A stretch of DNA of 64,000 nucleotides from Flavobacterium frigoritolerans. Its GTDB lineage: Bacteria; Bacteroidota; Bacteroidia; Flavobacteriales; Flavobacteriaceae. Positions 27,890 through 36,706 of this stretch are shown here, one piece after another; positions within the stretch are counted from its first letter, which is position 1; each line of letters starts with the position of its first letter. The position numbers were made by a program, and so were the translations under genes. Below the pieces are notes generated by a model, which worked only from the letters and a program-made list of their open reading frames with translations, was not told the DNA's origin and searched no databases. The stretch lies in the NCBI RefSeq assembly GCF_025847275.1, contig NZ_JAOZEV010000003.1, forward strand, positions 248,001 to 312,000, in the 5' to 3' direction.

Positions 27890-29221
27890 TTATTGATCTA
27901 AAATTGTTTTTTTTGGTATCCTTCTCAATAAAAAGATAGCCACTACAAAAAATACTCCTAAAATTACAATAGCTGAACGCGGACTCCCTGTTATTTGATC
28001 GATAATTCCGTAAACACACATTCCGATTACAATTCCGATTTTTTCAGCAACGTCATAAAAACTAAAAAATGAGGCAGTATCTTCTGTTTCTGGTAATAAC
28101 TTTGAATAAGTAGAACGTGACAAAGCCTGAATTCCTCCCATTACAAGTCCAGCCACAGTTGCCATTACATAAAAATGTATTGGTAAAGTAACAAAATAAG
28201 CTCCAACACTACAAAGTACTGCCCAAACCATATTAATGACAATTAAAGTTGGGATATTCCCCCATTTAGCTGAGGCTCTTGAAGTTAAAACTGCTCCTAA
28301 AACCGCGACTAACTGTATTAATAAAATACAAATAATTAAACCAATTGTACCTTCCTCTTTTGATGCCCATTTAACTTCCTGCGCCCCAAAATAAGTAGCT
28401 ACAAGCATAACGGTTTGTACAGCCATACTCGAAACAAAAAAACCTCCTAAATAACGTTTCAATGGAATGTTTTGTTTTAATAAAGCCCAAACTTTCTTTA
28501 ACTCTTTAAAACCATTAAATACGATATGTTTAGATAACTTCTGACCCGTTTTTTTACTTCCTTTTGGTAAATAATAATAGGTATATTGACTAAATAATAT
28601 CCACCAAACTCCAACCATTAAGAACGAATATCGCATGGCTTTCATTGCTGCTTCACCATCAGTTCCTGTGATTCCAAAAAGTTTTGGTTTCATTATCATT
28701 GCCAAATTGATTATTAATAAAATCACACTTCCAATATATCCTAAAGAATATCCTTTGGCACTAATTTTATCTTGTTGCTCTACAAAAGCAATATCTGGTA
28801 AATAGGAATTATAAAAAACCAAACTTCCCCAATATCCTAGTAAACCAAAAAAGTAGAATGCCAATCCAACATATATATTTTCCAGATTAAACCAATATAA
28901 CCCCATACAAGACAAGGCTCCTAAATAACAAAAGAATTTCATGAAAGATTTCTTATTCCCTACATAATCAGCAATACCAGACAATAATGGCGAAATAAAA
29001 GAAACAACCAAAAAAGCCATTGCCGTTACAAAACTAATTAGAGCCGAATTTTTAAGATTCATTCCGAAAACATGAATATAATGATCACCCTCAGAAAATA
29101 AAGCTTCATAAAATATTGGAAATACAGCCGATGCAATAGTAAGGGTATAAACTGAATTTGCCCAGTCATAAAATGCCCATGCATTTAGCAATTTCTTATC
29201 TCCTTTTTGTAAGTTTCTCAT
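27890..29221 (-). CDS. MFS transporter, UMF1/Atg22 type
   Basis: A 443-residue inner-membrane protein with about 12 hydrophobic helices. The start, W-A-F-Y-D-W-A-N-S-V-Y, is characteristic of the UMF1 family, related to the yeast vacuolar Atg22 exporter. Its natural substrate is not known; amino-acid or metabolite export is possible. Convergent with the preceding serine hydrolase gene. Confidence 0.85.
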   Translation of the reverse strand: MRNLQKGDKKLLNAWAFYDWANSVYTLTIASAVFPIFYEALFSEGDHYIHVFGMNLKNSALISFVTAMAFLVVSFISPLLSGIADYVGNKKSFMKFFCYLGALSCMGLYWFNLENIYVGLAFYFFGLLGYWGSLVFYNSYLPDIAFVEQQDKISAKGYSLGYIGSVILLIINLAMIMKPKLFGITGTDGEAAMKAMRYSFLMVGVWWILFSQYTYYYLPKGSKKTGQKLSKHIVFNGFKELKKVWALLKQNIPLKRYLGGFFVSSMAVQTVMLVATYFGAQEVKWASKEEGTIGLIICILLIQLVAVLGAVLTSRASAKWGNIPTLIVINMVWAVLCSVGAYFVTLPIHFYVMATVAGLVMGGIQALSRSTYSKLLPETEDTASFFSFYDVAEKIGIVIGMCVYGIIDQITGSPRSAIVILGVFFVVAIFLLRRIPKKTILDQ

Positions 29222-29346
29222 AGAAATATTTTTGTTAATAGGCTACGAATTTATCTAAATTTTATTATAATCGAATCGTTTTTTAATAAATCATATATTA
29301 ATAAATCATCAATAAGCATAATCAACTGAACAATAACTACATAAAA

Positions 29347-29375
29347 ACAAAGCTATCTTAAAAAGATAGCTTTGT
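29347..29375 (-). terminator. Intrinsic terminator after the M48 protease
   Basis: A 13-bp perfect stem, ACAAAGCTATCTT (29347-29359) with AAGATAGCTTTGT (29363-29375), tri-A loop. On the minus strand it ends in T bases. Confidence 0.88.
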
Positions 29376-29415
29376 TAAAAATTAATGATTTTAGAAATAG
29401 AATATGTAATCCTAT

Positions 29416-30225
29416 TTATTTGATTATACCTACTTTAAGTGCTGTTGCCTTTGCTTGAGGAATTAACATACTTAAATTAGCAATTCTGGTTGCATCAGAT
29501 GGGTGTGTACTAAGAAATTCTGGTGTTTGTCCTGATGATTGAGCCGACATTCTTTTCCAAAAAGCAATAGATTCATCTGGATTATATCCTGCAATCGCCA
29601 TAAGCGTTAGCCCTATTTTATCAGCCTCACTTTCGTTATTTCTACTAAATGGGAGCATTACTCCTACTTGTGACCCTATTCCATAATATTTTTGCCACAT
29701 TTCTTGCTTGTCGGCACTTTGGCTACCTGTCACCGCAGCTACTCCTACTGCTCCTAGTTGTTGCAATTGAGCAGCACTCATACGTTGCGCACCATGATTA
29801 GCTAATGCATGTGAAACCTCATGTCCTAAAACGGTGGCTAAACCTGAATCATCTTTGGTAACTGGCAAAATCCCCGAATAAACAACAATTTTACCTCCTG
29901 GCATACACCAAGCATTTACTTCTTTATTATCAACAAGTTTATATTCCCAACGATAATCTTTGAGATATTGTGATTGTCCTAAATAGGTCAAATATTTTTC
30001 AGCAGCTGCTTTTATTTTCATCCCAACATGTTCAACTCTTTTGGCATCGGCAGTACCTGTAATAACTTTATTTTCTTTGATAAAAGTATTGTACTGCTGA
30101 AACGAAGACGGAAACAGCTCACTATTAGAAACAAAATTAAGACTCTTTTTTCCCGTAACAGGATTTACCGCACATGAATACACCGTTGCTATAGTAAAAA
30201 TTCCCAATAATAATTTATTTCTCAT
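29416..30225 (-). CDS. M48-family metallopeptidase lipoprotein
   Basis: A 269-residue zinc protease with a lipobox (V-Y-S-C, Cys18). The active-site helix is L-G-H-E-V-S-H, and the third zinc ligand Glu is in E-S-E-A-D-K-I-G. N-P-V-T-G-K at the mature N-terminus is typical of the LoiP/BepA-like envelope proteases. I use the ATG at 30225; the one at 30246 would add seven residues before the signal peptide. The protein probably degrades damaged proteins in the periplasm. Monocistronic, with a terminator downstream. Confidence 0.93.
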   Translation of the reverse strand: MRNKLLLGIFTIATVYSCAVNPVTGKKSLNFVSNSELFPSSFQQYNTFIKENKVITGTADAKRVEHVGMKIKAAAEKYLTYLGQSQYLKDYRWEYKLVDNKEVNAWCMPGGKIVVYSGILPVTKDDSGLATVLGHEVSHALANHGAQRMSAAQLQQLGAVGVAAVTGSQSADKQEMWQKYYGIGSQVGVMLPFSRNNESEADKIGLTLMAIAGYNPDESIAFWKRMSAQSSGQTPEFLSTHPSDATRIANLSMLIPQAKATALKVGIIK

Positions 30226-30426
30226 GACTTTTAGATTTAATAACACACAAAAATACGATTATTCTAAATTCATTTTTTATACAATTCATTTAAAAAATAT
30301 CATAATTAAATTATTCTCCATACTAAGTGTCTTAATAAATTCTAACATATCAATACATTTTATTAATTGTCTTACTTTTATATTTTTAAATCTATCTAAA
30401 ATAAAAGCTCTATAAAACGTATTATA

Positions 30427-31293
30427 ATGTCTAAAAAAACATCTAGTCCCACAGAATCATTAAAAGTTCCTCGATTTATTATAGTAACAGGTAAACTTCT
30501 TTCTTTTATTTCGCCTAAACTGGCTACTTCATATGCAACAAAACTTTTTACTACTCCAATAAAACATAAGGTTCCTAAAAGAGAACTAGAAATGGACCGC
30601 AAAAGCATACAAACTACTATAAAAATACCTGCAATTAACAGCGAAGTTGTTGTTTATAAATTCGGGAAAAGCGATAAAAAAGTGCTCTTAGTTCATGGTT
30701 GGTCTGGTCGTGGTACACAATTATTTAAGATTGCCGACGAACTTTTAAAACATGGCTATGAAACCATTAGTTTTGATGCTCCTGCACACGGAAAATCTCC
30801 TGGTAAGACTACACACATGGTCGATTTTATTGCTTCAATTTTAGAAATTGAAAAACAATACGGACCTTTTGAAGCAGCTATCGGACATTCATTAGGAGGT
30901 ATGTCTGTGTTAAATGCTATTAAACAAGGTTTAAATATTAATCGCGCAGTTATTATTGGCAGCGGTGATGTTGTTCAGGACATTATTGATGATTTTGTTT
31001 CTAAACTAGAATTAAAACCAGATATTAGTATTCGTTTGCGTGCTTATTTTGAAAACAAGCACAACGTAAAAATGAATGATTTTTCGGCCTATGTGGCCGC
31101 TGCAGATGTAAATATTCCCGTTTTAGTTATTCATGATAAAGACGACCCTGAAGTTGCCGTAAAAGCTGGAATTCACATTAACGAGCATTTAAAGAATGGT
31201 ACATTAGTATTAACTGAAGGATTAGGGCATCGTAAAATTTTGGGCAATACAAATGTTATTAATAAAACAGTGCAATTTATTGAACATAAGTAA
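30427..31293 (+). CDS. Alpha/beta hydrolase
   Basis: A 288-residue cytoplasmic hydrolase. It shows the oxyanion motif V-H-G-W-S-G-R-G, nucleophile elbow G-H-S-L-G-G, an acidic residue in I-H-D-K-D-D-P and a C-terminal His in G-L-G-H-R-K-I, the full catalytic triad layout. The substrate is unknown. The next gene (msrB) begins 42 bases later on the same strand. Confidence 0.88.
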   Translation: MSKKTSSPTESLKVPRFIIVTGKLLSFISPKLATSYATKLFTTPIKHKVPKRELEMDRKSIQTTIKIPAINSEVVVYKFGKSDKKVLLVHGWSGRGTQLFKIADELLKHGYETISFDAPAHGKSPGKTTHMVDFIASILEIEKQYGPFEAAIGHSLGGMSVLNAIKQGLNINRAVIIGSGDVVQDIIDDFVSKLELKPDISIRLRAYFENKHNVKMNDFSAYVAAADVNIPVLVIHDKDDPEVAVKAGIHINEHLKNGTLVLTEGLGHRKILGNTNVINKTVQFIEHK

Positions 31294-31335
31294 TTAATTT
31301 TGTTAGCCTTACTTTTGACATAAAAATAAAAAACA

Positions 31336-31728
31336 ATGAAATATCCAATCGAAAAAACAGAACAGGAATGGAGAGAGCAACTTGGTAATGAACGTTATCA
31401 AGTACTTCGCCAAAAAGGAACCGAACGCCCCCATACCGGAGAATATAATCTTCATTATGAAAAAGGAGTTTATTGTTGTGGAGCTTGTAATGAACCATTA
31501 TTTGAGAGTAATTCAAAATTTGATGCTCATTGTGGCTGGCCTTCATTTGATGAATCGATTCCCGGAAAAGTCGAATATATCTCGGATGTAAGCCATGGCA
31601 TGAAACGAACAGAAATTTTATGTGCCAATTGTGGGAGCCACTTAGGTCATGTATTTGATGATGGACCAACTAAAACTGGACAACGTTATTGCGTAAACTC
31701 TTTATCGATAGATTTTAAAGACAAATAG
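31336..31728 (+). CDS. msrB: Peptide-methionine (R)-S-oxide reductase
   Basis: Repairs the R form of oxidised methionine in proteins. The 130-residue product has two zinc Cys pairs (C-G-A-C and C-A-N-C), G-W-P-S-F, G-H-V-F-D-D-G-P and the catalytic Cys in R-Y-C-V-N-S. There is no signal peptide, so it is cytoplasmic. The endonuclease gene starts two bases after its stop, which indicates an operon. Confidence 0.96.
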   Translation: MKYPIEKTEQEWREQLGNERYQVLRQKGTERPHTGEYNLHYEKGVYCCGACNEPLFESNSKFDAHCGWPSFDESIPGKVEYISDVSHGMKRTEILCANCGSHLGHVFDDGPTKTGQRYCVNSLSIDFKDK

Positions 31729-31730
31729 TC

Positions 31731-32372
31731 ATGGATTTATTTGGTGAATCTCTAGATTGGAAAGCAATTTTAGAACCACTTCTAACAAAATACAAAGGCA
31801 GAAAACATCCTTTAGATTATCAAAATACGTATCAATTACTTGTAATGGTAGTGTTATCAGCTCAAGATTCTGATGCAAATATCAATTCGATAGCCCCTAC
31901 TTTCTTTGCAAAATACCCAAACATGGAAAGTCTTGCTGCAACTAATACAGAAGAACTGTTTACCTATATTAGTGGAGTTAGAAACTACAGAACTAAAGCG
32001 GAATGGTTAATCGAAATTGCAAACACAATTAAAAAGGATGAAAATATCCCGATGACTATGAAAGATTTGGTTGCATTAAAAGGTATTGGTCGAAAATCTG
32101 CGAATGTAATCTTAAAGGAATCAAATAAACCTGCTGAAGGTATTATTGCAGATTTACATGTTATACGTGTTGCTCCCAGAATTGGGCTAACAAAAGAGTC
32201 TAAAGATGGTAATAAAGTAGAAAAAGAATTGATGCAGGTGCTGCCAAAAGACATTTGGGGAGAAATAGGAATGGCTATTTCTTTTTTAGGAAGAGAAACA
32301 TGTCGCCCAAAACCAAAATGCAATGAATGTTTGATTAATGCACATTGCAATTATTTCCTTAGCTTAGAATAA
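31731..32372 (+). CDS. Endonuclease III-family DNA glycosylase
   Basis: A 213-residue helix-hairpin-helix glycosylase. It has L-K-G-I-G-R-K-S-A-N (catalytic Lys in the HhH region), an Asp in A-D-L-H-V-I-R-V, and a C-terminal four-Cys [4Fe-4S] loop (C-R-P-K-P-K-C-N-E-C-L-I-N-A-H-C). It would excise oxidised pyrimidines. The length is close to the E. coli Nth. The unusual start M-D-L-F-G-E-S is shared with the Bacteroidota branch. Confidence 0.9.
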   Translation: MDLFGESLDWKAILEPLLTKYKGRKHPLDYQNTYQLLVMVVLSAQDSDANINSIAPTFFAKYPNMESLAATNTEELFTYISGVRNYRTKAEWLIEIANTIKKDENIPMTMKDLVALKGIGRKSANVILKESNKPAEGIIADLHVIRVAPRIGLTKESKDGNKVEKELMQVLPKDIWGEIGMAISFLGRETCRPKPKCNECLINAHCNYFLSLE

Positions 32373-32438
32373 TTACTTTTTAAAATAACAAAGAAGACAC
32401 ACTGTGGTGCGTCTCTACAATACGTCACTACAAAGCAT

Positions 32439-32470
32439 AAAAAAACCGAGATATAAATCTCGGTTTTTTT
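32439..32470. terminator. Bidirectional terminator between nth-like gene and TPR gene
   Basis: A 14-bp perfect stem (AAAAAAACCGAGAT at 32439-32452, ATCTCGGTTTTTTT at 32457-32470) with a four-base loop. T-runs occur in both directions, which fits the convergent genes on either side. Confidence 0.9.
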
Positions 32471-32487
32471 ATGCGTACAAAATAATT

Positions 32488-33756
32488 TTACATTTTTGCT
32501 TTCAATGCTTTGTATTCAGCAGTCATTTCAAGTGCGCTGTAAACGTTTAAAAGAGTCTTAGAAATATCCTCGTTTTTAGGATCTAACTCAGAAGCTTTTT
32601 TAAGATAAGGAATTGTGCTTTTGAAAAGGTTATTTCTTTTAGCTTTCAATTCATCGTAACGTTTCATGTCTTTTGCAGATGTTCCAAGCTTATTCATTTC
32701 ATCAATTATAGGTTTTTCGTCCTCTAATTTTAATGCAGCCAGGTTAATATAAGCATTAGTATAATCAGGTTTAATTTCGATTACTTTAGTATAATATTTC
32801 TCAGCATCAGCAGTGTTTTTAGCATTTCCGCTAATTACTCCTAAATTAAAAAGCAAATCAGCGTCGTTTGGATTGTTTTTCAAAACCTCACCGATTAGTT
32901 TTTTATAAGTCTCATAATCTTTCGTTTCCAAATATAAATTTGCTTCTGTTAAAATCAAAGAAGTATCCTCTGGATTTGCAGCTCTAGCTTCTGTTATAGC
33001 TTTTTTAGCTTCTTCTGTTTTACCATTTTGAACTAAGATAAGAGAGATATTTTTATAAATCTCACCTCTTTTAGAAGGAGAAACTTCTACTCTTGGTTTT
33101 TCATGAGTTCCAATCTTAACAGCTAAATCTCTTTCATTTGCAGTAGCAAAAGCATTATCTTCTCCTGAAAGTTTATTTGTAGCTAAGTACGTAGTTCCTT
33201 TTCCTGAATAGTTAAGTCTTTTTAACTCTTCATAAAGTGGCAAAGCTGCAGTAAAATCTCCAGCATTTACATAAGTTGAAGCTGCATAATACAAGTTAAT
33301 AGTATCTTTTTTATCTAGCTGGTAAGCATCATAGATCTTTTTTGCACCATCAGCATGTTTGTTTGCTTTTGAATCAGCGATAGCTCCATTAATCAATCTT
33401 CCTTTGATATCAGTAATTGAAGCAGCAGCCTGAGTTGAAAATTTAGTTTTTCCAGATGCTTTTTCAGTTTCAATTAACTTCTTATATGCTTCTGCAGCAA
33501 GTAAAAGGTTTTTACCTTCTTCTACTCCTTTTTTTGCGATATCTAAATAAGCATTTCCTTTTACAAAATAATATTGAGCTTGCTCAGTATCTTTTGCATT
33601 TGTAATCAGATAATCTGCCGCATCAAGAATAGAAATAGCCGATTTAGCATCCCCATTTTTCAATGCTTTTTCAGCGTCTTTAATTTGATCTTTTTGAGCA
33701 AAAGTAGCTACCGATATCAATAATGCTGACGCTAGTATTACATATTTACTTTTCAT
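32488..33756 (-). CDS. Tetratricopeptide repeat protein, exported
   Basis: A 422-residue protein with a signal peptide (1-20, ending T-F-A-Q). Several TPR-like pairs of helices run from about 20 to 420, such as D-A-D-L-L-F-N-L-G-V-I-S-G-N-A-K-N and P-D-Y-T-N-A-Y-I-N-L-A-A-L-K-L. A helical scaffold for protein binding in the periplasm is expected. It lies 46 bases downstream of gyrA on the same strand and may be co-transcribed. Confidence 0.88.
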   Translation of the reverse strand: MKSKYVILASALLISVATFAQKDQIKDAEKALKNGDAKSAISILDAADYLITNAKDTEQAQYYFVKGNAYLDIAKKGVEEGKNLLLAAEAYKKLIETEKASGKTKFSTQAAASITDIKGRLINGAIADSKANKHADGAKKIYDAYQLDKKDTINLYYAASTYVNAGDFTAALPLYEELKRLNYSGKGTTYLATNKLSGEDNAFATANERDLAVKIGTHEKPRVEVSPSKRGEIYKNISLILVQNGKTEEAKKAITEARAANPEDTSLILTEANLYLETKDYETYKKLIGEVLKNNPNDADLLFNLGVISGNAKNTADAEKYYTKVIEIKPDYTNAYINLAALKLEDEKPIIDEMNKLGTSAKDMKRYDELKAKRNNLFKSTIPYLKKASELDPKNEDISKTLLNVYSALEMTAEYKALKAKM

Positions 33757-33802
33757 AATATTTTATTTATTTGTTTAGATTGTTTGTTTGATTTCCTATT
33801 AA

Positions 33803-36448
33803 TTATTCTTCAGACTCTTCTTCTTCTTCCGAATCATCATCTTCTTCTTCGTCCTCAACATCATCGTCTTCGTCCTCGTCTTCAATAACACCATCATCTT
33901 CTAGAACTTCTAAGTCTGGTTTTACTCTTTCGATAACACTTTCGATAACATTTCCGTCCTCATCAACAACAACTTCTGCAACATCATCTTTCATTACTTT
34001 AGTAACAGCTGCAATAGAATCTTTACCTTTTAGATTAATTAATCTAACTCCCTGAGTTGCACGACCCATTACACGTAAATCTTCGATAGCCATTCTAATT
34101 GTCAATCCAGACTTATTGATAATCATCAAATCATCAGCATCTGTTACTGCATTAATCGAAATAAGTTTTCCGGTTTTTTCAGTAATATTAAGAGTTTTTA
34201 CTCCTTTTCCTCCACGATTAGTAATTCTATAAACGTCTTCTCCGTCGTCATCAACTAATTTGGTACGTTTTCCGTATCCATTTTCAGTTACAACTAAAAT
34301 TTGCGAATCGTTAACATTATCTTTATCAACCGTAACCATACCAATTACTTCATCAGTATCATCTTTTAAAGTAATTCCACGAACTCCTGAAGCTGTTCTT
34401 CCCATCGGACGGGTTTTAGTTTCTTCAAAACGAACTAATTTACCAGATTTAACAGCCAAAATAATCTGACTTTCTCCATTGGTTAATTTAGCTTCTAATA
34501 ATTCGTCACCATCTTTAATAGTAATTGCAGCAACACCATTTACTCTTGGTTTAGAATATTTCTCTAAAGAAGTTTTCTTAACCTGTCCTTTTTTGGTTAC
34601 CATAACTAAATTATGGCTATTGATGTAATCCTTATCTTTTAAATCCTGAGTACAGATAAACGCTTTAACTTTATCGTCGCTTTCTATATTTACCAAGTTT
34701 TGGATAGCTCTACCTTTTGCAGTTTTACTTCCTTCTGGAATTTCGTACACACGCATCCAGAAACATTTACCTTTTTGGGTAAAGAACATCATATATTGGT
34801 GATTGGTTGCAACGAACATATGCTCAAGGAAATCCTGATCTCTTGTTCCTGCACTTTTTTGTCCAACTCCACCTCTATTTTGTGTTTTGTACTCGGTAAG
34901 ATTTGTACGCTTGATATAACCTGCATGCGAAATTGTAATTACTACATTCTCATCTGCAATTAAATCTTCGATACTTACATCTCCACCTGAATATTCTATT
35001 CTAGAACGACGCTCATCACCGTATTTCTCACGGATCTCGATAAGTTCTTCTTTAATTAAATTAGTTCTTAAATCTACATCTGCTAATAACGCTTTCAAAT
35101 GCTCGATTAATTTCATCAATTCTTCGTATTCAGCTCTTAACTTGTCTTGTTCCAGACCTGTTAATTGACGTAAACGCATCTCTACAATAGCACGTGCTTG
35201 AATATCTGATAATTTAAATCTTTCGATTAATTTTTCACGAGCTTCCTCCGTATTTTTCGAACCTCTTATTAAAGCAATTACTTCATCAATATTATCTGAT
35301 GCGATAATTAAACCTTCTAAAATATGTGCTCTTTCTTCGGCTTTACGTAATTCAAATCTAGTTCTACGAACTACAACATCATGACGGTGCTCAATAAAAT
35401 AGTGAATCATATCTTTTAGATTCAACATTTGTGGGCGGCCTTTTACTAATGCAATATTATTTACACTAAAAGAAGATTGTAGTGACGTATATTTATATAA
35501 GGTATTTAAAACTACGTTTGGAGTTGCATCACGCTTAAGGATATAAACGATACGCATACCATTTCTATCAGACTCATCACGGATGTTTGCAATTCCATCA
35601 ATTTTTTTATCATTTACCAAATCAGCAGTACGCTTAATCATTTCTGCCTTATTGACCTGATATGGAATTTCGGTTACAATGATACATTCTCTACCATCTA
35701 CTTCTTCAAAACCAACTTTTGCACGCATTACAATACGTCCTCTTCCCGTTTTAAATGCTTCACGAACACCTTCGTAACCATATATTATACCTCCTGTTGG
35801 AAAATCGGGAGCTTTAATATGTGTTATTAATTCGTCTATTTCAATATCGTTATTATCAAGATAAGCTAGCGTACCATTGATAACTTCTGTAAGGTTGTGA
35901 GGTGGCATATTCGTTGCCATACCTACTGCAATACCAGTTGCTCCATTAATTAATAAAGTAGGAACTCTTGTTGGCATTACTTTAGGCTCATATAAGGTAT
36001 CATCAAAGTTCAATTGAAAATCAACTGTTTCTTTTTCGATATCAGCCATTATTTCTTCTGAAATCTTACGCATTCTAGCCTCAGTATAACGCATTGCTGC
36101 CGGGCTATCTCCATCTACAGAACCAAAGTTACCTTGGCCATCCACTAATAAATAACGTAAACTCCATTCTTGAGCCATACGTACCATGGCATCGTAAACT
36201 GAAGTATCTCCGTGTGGGTGATACTTACCTAAAACTTCCCCGACAATTCTGGCGGATTTTTTATGGGCAGATTTTGAAGTTACACCTAAATCATACATTC
36301 CGTAAAGAACTCTTCGATGCACTGGTTTCAAGCCATCTCTAACATCAGGAAGCGCTCTCGATACAATTACTGACATCGAATAATCGATGTAAGCTGATTT
36401 CATTTCATCCTCTATGTTAATAGGAATTAACTTTTCTCCTTCAGACAT
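33803..36448 (-). CDS. gyrA: DNA gyrase subunit A
   Basis: Breakage-reunion subunit of gyrase; introduces negative supercoils. The 881-residue product has the quinolone-region [12 protein letters not shown] (Thr and Ser where E. coli has Ser83 and Ala84), the catalytic Tyr in A-M-R-Y-T-E-A-R-M and a C-terminal beta-pinwheel with a GyrA box Q-N-R-G-G-V-G. The last ~35 residues are almost all Asp and Glu. The spacing and box identify it as GyrA rather than ParC. Confidence 0.97.
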   Translation of the reverse strand: MSEGEKLIPINIEDEMKSAYIDYSMSVIVSRALPDVRDGLKPVHRRVLYGMYDLGVTSKSAHKKSARIVGEVLGKYHPHGDTSVYDAMVRMAQEWSLRYLLVDGQGNFGSVDGDSPAAMRYTEARMRKISEEIMADIEKETVDFQLNFDDTLYEPKVMPTRVPTLLINGATGIAVGMATNMPPHNLTEVINGTLAYLDNNDIEIDELITHIKAPDFPTGGIIYGYEGVREAFKTGRGRIVMRAKVGFEEVDGRECIIVTEIPYQVNKAEMIKRTADLVNDKKIDGIANIRDESDRNGMRIVYILKRDATPNVVLNTLYKYTSLQSSFSVNNIALVKGRPQMLNLKDMIHYFIEHRHDVVVRRTRFELRKAEERAHILEGLIIASDNIDEVIALIRGSKNTEEAREKLIERFKLSDIQARAIVEMRLRQLTGLEQDKLRAEYEELMKLIEHLKALLADVDLRTNLIKEELIEIREKYGDERRSRIEYSGGDVSIEDLIADENVVITISHAGYIKRTNLTEYKTQNRGGVGQKSAGTRDQDFLEHMFVATNHQYMMFFTQKGKCFWMRVYEIPEGSKTAKGRAIQNLVNIESDDKVKAFICTQDLKDKDYINSHNLVMVTKKGQVKKTSLEKYSKPRVNGVAAITIKDGDELLEAKLTNGESQIILAVKSGKLVRFEETKTRPMGRTASGVRGITLKDDTDEVIGMVTVDKDNVNDSQILVVTENGYGKRTKLVDDDGEDVYRITNRGGKGVKTLNITEKTGKLISINAVTDADDLMIINKSGLTIRMAIEDLRVMGRATQGVRLINLKGKDSIAAVTKVMKDDVAEVVVDEDGNVIESVIERVKPDLEVLEDDGVIEDEDEDDDVEDEEEDDDSEEEEESEE

Positions 36449-36657
36449 AAGTTGTTATATTAAAAAATTATATTAGTTTCAAAACGTGCCAATATACGTC
36501 TTTTTGAAATTTTTGAAGGTATTTTACGCTACTTATTTCAATGATTTATTAACAACTTTATTTTACATTTTAGTTAATAATTTAAATCTTATTTAACTCA
36601 TTTATTATTATTTTTTTCGTCCCTTAGCTGACATGACATTTCTAATGGGTATGGTTT

Positions 36658-36688
36658 TTGTTTTTAACACACTAATTCACTAAATTTA
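36658..36688 (+). promoter_or_regulatory. Promoter candidate for clpC
   Basis: TTG (36658-36660), 20 bases, then TAAATTTA (36681-36688), seven of eight positions of the -7 consensus. The -7 box ends 18 bases before the ATG. Confidence 0.5.
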
Positions 36689-36706
36689 CAATACTAATTA
36701 CATATT

